Shown here piece by piece: positions 60,695-64,000 of a stretch of DNA of 64,000 bases. The translations under genes and the position numbers were made by a program. Source of the stretch: Cyathus striatus (lineage: Eukaryota > Basidiomycota > Agaricomycetes > Agaricales > Nidulariaceae); the NCBI GenBank assembly GCA_025738555.1, contig JAOVFP010000011.1:3100001-3164000 (forward strand). Direction: 5' to 3'. Each line of letters starts with the position of its first letter. Positions within the stretch are counted from its first letter, which is position 1. Under the pieces are notes generated by a model. It was given only the letters and a program-made list of their open reading frames with translations. It did no database searches and had not been told where the DNA came from.

Positions 60695-61178
60695 TGTTAC
60701 GATTTTCTTTACATACTTCTATTTACGTATGTTTTCTTTACATTTCAATGACTTGTTTGGTATCATCTTCAATACCAAACACACTACTTCTTTACTTACA
60801 CGACTGTCATTTTATTCTTGACTCATCTTGAGTCATTTACCTTACTTAGTATACTTTTCTTTCTTCTTACTGCGCCGCAGTCATGCGCAGTCAATGCGCA
60901 GCATCTTGGCTTATTTAGTTACATTCCTACTTATTTTTAGTATGAACCTGTTTGTATTTAAACAGTAGTAACTTGGGCTGTAGAGCTCAAGCTTCAGCTT
61001 AAATTGAACTAGCTTTACTTTGATTCATTCACTTCACTCATACTTAAGTCTAAACAACTTAAGAGCTCGTGAATAGAGACTCGAACTCGATAACTGACTT
61101 ACTTGTTCTTTGAACTTGTAAATCACGTGACTATCAGACTTGTATGATAAACGTCCCAACCAGAACTTTATTGTAACA
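60695..61178. mobile_element. Solo LTR (484 bp)
   Basis: The ends TGTTACGATT...TTGTAACA are inverted TG...CA termini. The 5-bp sequence CTGCT is directly repeated outside (60690-60694 and 61179-61183). The interior has CTTACT-rich sequence and no genes. It is not obviously related to the solo LTR at 18835-19210. Confidence 0.85.
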
Positions 61179-61183
61179 CTGCT

Positions 61184-61660
61184 GGGTGGTGGTACTGAGG
61201 AAGAAGGTCATGTGCCACCTCTCAGCTGGAGTTGAAGACTTTCATCTTTCTCTCGGTTCCCTCCAAGCCAGACTGGCCAAATGTTAAATTGTGCGTAAAG
61301 GGAGATGGTGATGGTAAGTGTAGGAGGAGGAAATGATGATGATTGGCAGCAGTTATGAAAACATTGTTTTCTTGGCTGCTGGGAGGACGTGATATTGCAC
61401 TACTTACAGGGACATTAACTTGAGGGGAACATTGAAGTGAAGATGCAAGGTGACATGATAGCAGTGAAGGAGATGGGGATGTGTGGATGTATGGCAGCAG
61501 TGGAGGTGCAGTGGTGGGAGACAGCAGGAGAGGGAGGTGGTGTTGGTGATGGCAGCAGTTAGTTTGGCATCCACAACATTGTGAAGACACTGGATTATCA
61601 TCATTGTCGTGATGCATGGGAGAAGGGAGAAGGGATGTGATGTTGCAGATGTCATGACAC
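61184..61660. repeat. G-rich low-complexity block
   Basis: GGAGG, GTGATGG and GCAGCAGTGG words dominate the plus strand, resembling 13170-14860. The open frames it creates on the minus strand (His/Ser/Pro-rich) are not credible genes. Confidence 0.5.
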
Positions 61661-61739
61661 CAGCTCTGGGGACATTAACTTGAGGGGGACATAGGACCCT
61701 GAATAATCCTGGTTAATGTTAGGTACCAAATCAGGAGCA

Positions 61740-62150
61740 CTTTACAGTCCCCCACATGTTTACATGGACTCCATGGGACCCCTTGTAAATTTTCAGGAGC
61801 CTATGTGGACTCAACATGAAGGTTACATGGAGTGATGTGTTATTGACATTGAAAGGTAGGCAGTTTTTACATGGACTCCATGTGGACTCCACATGAAATC
61901 ACTAAATTCCACATGGAGTCCATGAAGTTTAGGAGGACTCCACATGAATTTTTCACATTACATCCTGGTACACTCCACATAGACTCCATGTGTAGTAACT
62001 GTGACAACTGTAACACTATGTAACTCATAGTCATATTTGTCACACCTGTCACATATTATCATGGTGTCACAGTCACTACAGTTGCCACTGTCTAGCAATT
62101 GTCACACTTGTCACACAGTGTCCCAGACCTTGACAAGTGTGACTGTGTGT
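61740..62150. repeat. Short-period repeats of ACTCCACATG and GTCACACTTG words
   Basis: ATGGACTCCATG, GGACTCCACATG and their inverted forms occur about ten times between 61755 and 61995, followed by TGTCACA/TGTGACA words to about 62150. Many copies are palindromic with each other. Confidence 0.6.
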
Positions 62151-62739
62151 TAAAGTACCTAGTTTAGCACAATGTAGTATAAATTAAAATATAATCAATT
62201 CAACTCACACCATGTACACTCACTAAGAAGGTGCTCAGTGGGTAAGACTTGGATGCAAGATGCTTCCAGGCAAAGTAAAGTAAAGGAGGAGGTGTCAAAG
62301 ACTGATGTTCAAGAAGAAATATGACTTAGTGAACACTTTGATGTGTGTTTTGATGTACACTCCTTAATCTTGGACTTAGCATGTTTATGTGGAGTCCACA
62401 TAAACTGGTGGGGGAGTGTAAATTACTGCAAATCAGCAATTTTTGGCCAGTTATAGAGGGATGAAAATTGGCAAAATTTCCTTGATTTTTAGGGGGATAG
62501 CATATCTGGAGCAAAATGAATCATGATTATAGGGGGACACAGTATCTAAGGTGTAAAATAGTATTTAGGGTATTTATTCAATATTTTTATGGTTCTGGTG
62601 CATTGTAAGTCACTTTACTGCACTCAGAGCAAGGTGTTTCTGCTTGAATATCCCTACATATTGATACACCTAGTAAAATAAGAGGGCTATTTTTTGAATA
62701 TAATAGACATTTAGTACTAGTAATACAGTTAGCGAATCA

Positions 62740-62870
62740 AGCCAAAGAGTCCAAGAGTTGGGGTGAGTCCTGAGCTGCCAACTAAAGTATTCTACTTGAG
62801 TACACTATCAAGGGAAGAGTCCAAGGGCTGGGGTTGAGTCCCATACTGCCAGTCAAAGTATCTGCATGAT
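62740..62870 (+). repeat. Two tandem copies of a 65-75-bp unit
   Basis: AAGAGTCCAAGAGTTGGGGTGAGTCC (positions about 62746 and 62815) is repeated with CTGCCAACTAAAGTAT versus CTGCCAGTCAAAGTAT after it. No gene is associated. Confidence 0.55.
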
Positions 62871-64000
62871 ATGAACTAAGGGATGTGACACAATGACAAC
62901 ACTTGATGAGGTATATCTGATACATCAGCCTTTGTAATTGCAAGCAAAACCTGATGTATCAGTGCTGTTAATAACAAGTGGTGTCAATACATCAGAAACT
63001 GTAATTACAAGAGGGCCCCCCCATACCCTGCTGGGTTTTAAGTAATACACCTGCCATAGCTTCTTGGCATTTTGGGAAGGTGGTGCTATATCCCGACACA
63101 TCCAAATTGGGATACCATTGCATGTATGTAGTTATTTACTGCTGCCAAATCCACTTCTATACACTTGCACACTTCATCTGTTCACTAGCACTGTTGGTTG
63201 GTCATTCCATTGTAACTTACATATATATACCTTTTCTTTTTAATCAGTATCGTTCGCATGGCCTGAATAAGAATGGTGAAATCAGTGTTACATGCAATGG
63301 GGAATTTTTTTGGTGGGTTTTATAGTCATACACACTATATATAATTTACATAGAAAAGCAGGGTGAGACATTGAATTGTGACATTTTACACTCAATGAAT
63401 GTCTTAGTGAATAAATGAATTCCTATGTGAGACACATATGCACATGGTGCCAGTGTGTACATAAGTAAGGTAACATAAGGAGATCTCTGTAGCTGAAAAA
63501 CATAAAGCCCAAATAACTCTTGTTAGTAGTACTTCAATAATGAATATGAATTTTCTCTGAAATATGACTATTTACTACAGGCTTCTGAAACATGTTATTA
63601 GTGTTGAACTGTATTTCAACAGTTTTTAGTTTTGGTCTGACAAAACCTTGTAAGCCTAAGAAACTCAATCACTTGTGGAACAGTTACTCTGTTGTATTTG
63701 ATAGCAATGTCATGTATATATATTAGTTCATATTGTTTCCTTGTATACTGAAGCTCTAGATCTACAAATATCAGTGATACTTAGTACACCTTTATAGGTC
63801 AAGACCCATTACTATACAAATGTTTTAGGTGTGCTGCATTCTGTATGTTTAGGAAAGTGGAAATGATAGGTTTACCAACTATATTAAGAGCATACTCCTA
63901 TAATTTAACTGAATATTATTATTTAATTAAGAAGCTTATAATGGTATGGCATTTCTGTAATACCACTGTACATAACATGTTTTGCTTGTATGTTTCCTGG
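62871..64000. other. AT-rich DNA without a recognised gene
   Basis: Only one short frame (63080-63325) is present and it has no recognisable feature. A GTGACA/TGTCAC word and an AATTTAATTAAG tract occur, but no transposon ends were found. Confidence 0.45.

Noticed and set aside
62746..62870. GGGGTTGAGTCCC resembling a tRNA T-arm in the tandem repeat
   Set aside because: No A box or D-arm at the right distance and no closing stems.
1..64000. CRISPR arrays, bacterial operons, riboswitches, telomeric repeats
   Set aside because: None seen; the gene structure is that of a fungal nuclear genome.

Overview
The window comes from a filamentous basidiomycete, most likely an Agaricomycete. The evidence is the gene architecture and the gene families. 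Genes are cut by many 48-60-base GT...AG introns. The families include a NACHT-WD40 NLR, an alpha-kinase, an Agaricomycete-type integrase-core protein, a fungal APC permease and fungal gag/DIRS retroelements. There are no bacterial operons or ribosome binding sites. The genus cannot be read from the sequence.

Layout. 1-6 kb: a complete NACHT-WD40 gene with 14 nearly identical WD40 units. 6.3-9.7 kb: a decayed Ty3/gypsy-type gag-protease remnant. 9.7-18 kb: gene-empty, AT-rich or simple-sequence DNA and a 2.1-kb insertion. 18.3-23.6 kb: a second NLR in inverted orientation, destroyed by a solo LTR, a Tc1/mariner element, another insertion and an internal deletion. 24.3-27.4 kb: a diverged 1.1-kb direct duplication. 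29.5-33 kb: a probable multi-pass membrane protein gene and a small secreted-protein gene. 35.7-41.6 kb: an intact short-chain dehydrogenase and an amino-acid permease split by a 1.7-kb transposon, with a hAT-type MITE in its upstream region. 42.75-50.08 kb: a 7.3-kb element with about 540-bp terminal inverted repeats and flanking CCAT duplications; it carries a divergent pair, an integrase-core gene (one nonsense codon) and an intact alpha-kinase gene. 50.3-51.5 kb: two intron-containing tRNA-Phe genes plus two halves of others. 51.6-55.2 kb: tandem class-V aminotransferase genes, the second truncated by a DIRS-like tyrosine-recombinase retrotransposon (55.2-60.7 kb), which is itself interrupted by a fold-back MITE. 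60.7-64 kb: a solo LTR and gene-free repetitive DNA.

The best candidate for an undescribed system is the 7.3-kb element. It pairs a DDE-type integrase with an alpha-kinase head to head between long, nearly identical inverted repeats whose inner ends are perfect-arm hairpins. A second theme is decay at CpG: the mobile genes carry in-frame TGA codons where CGA is expected, and the two arms of the 7.3-kb element differ almost only by C/T or G/A transitions, most of them at CpG. All intron models here were built by eye from splice signals and reading frame.
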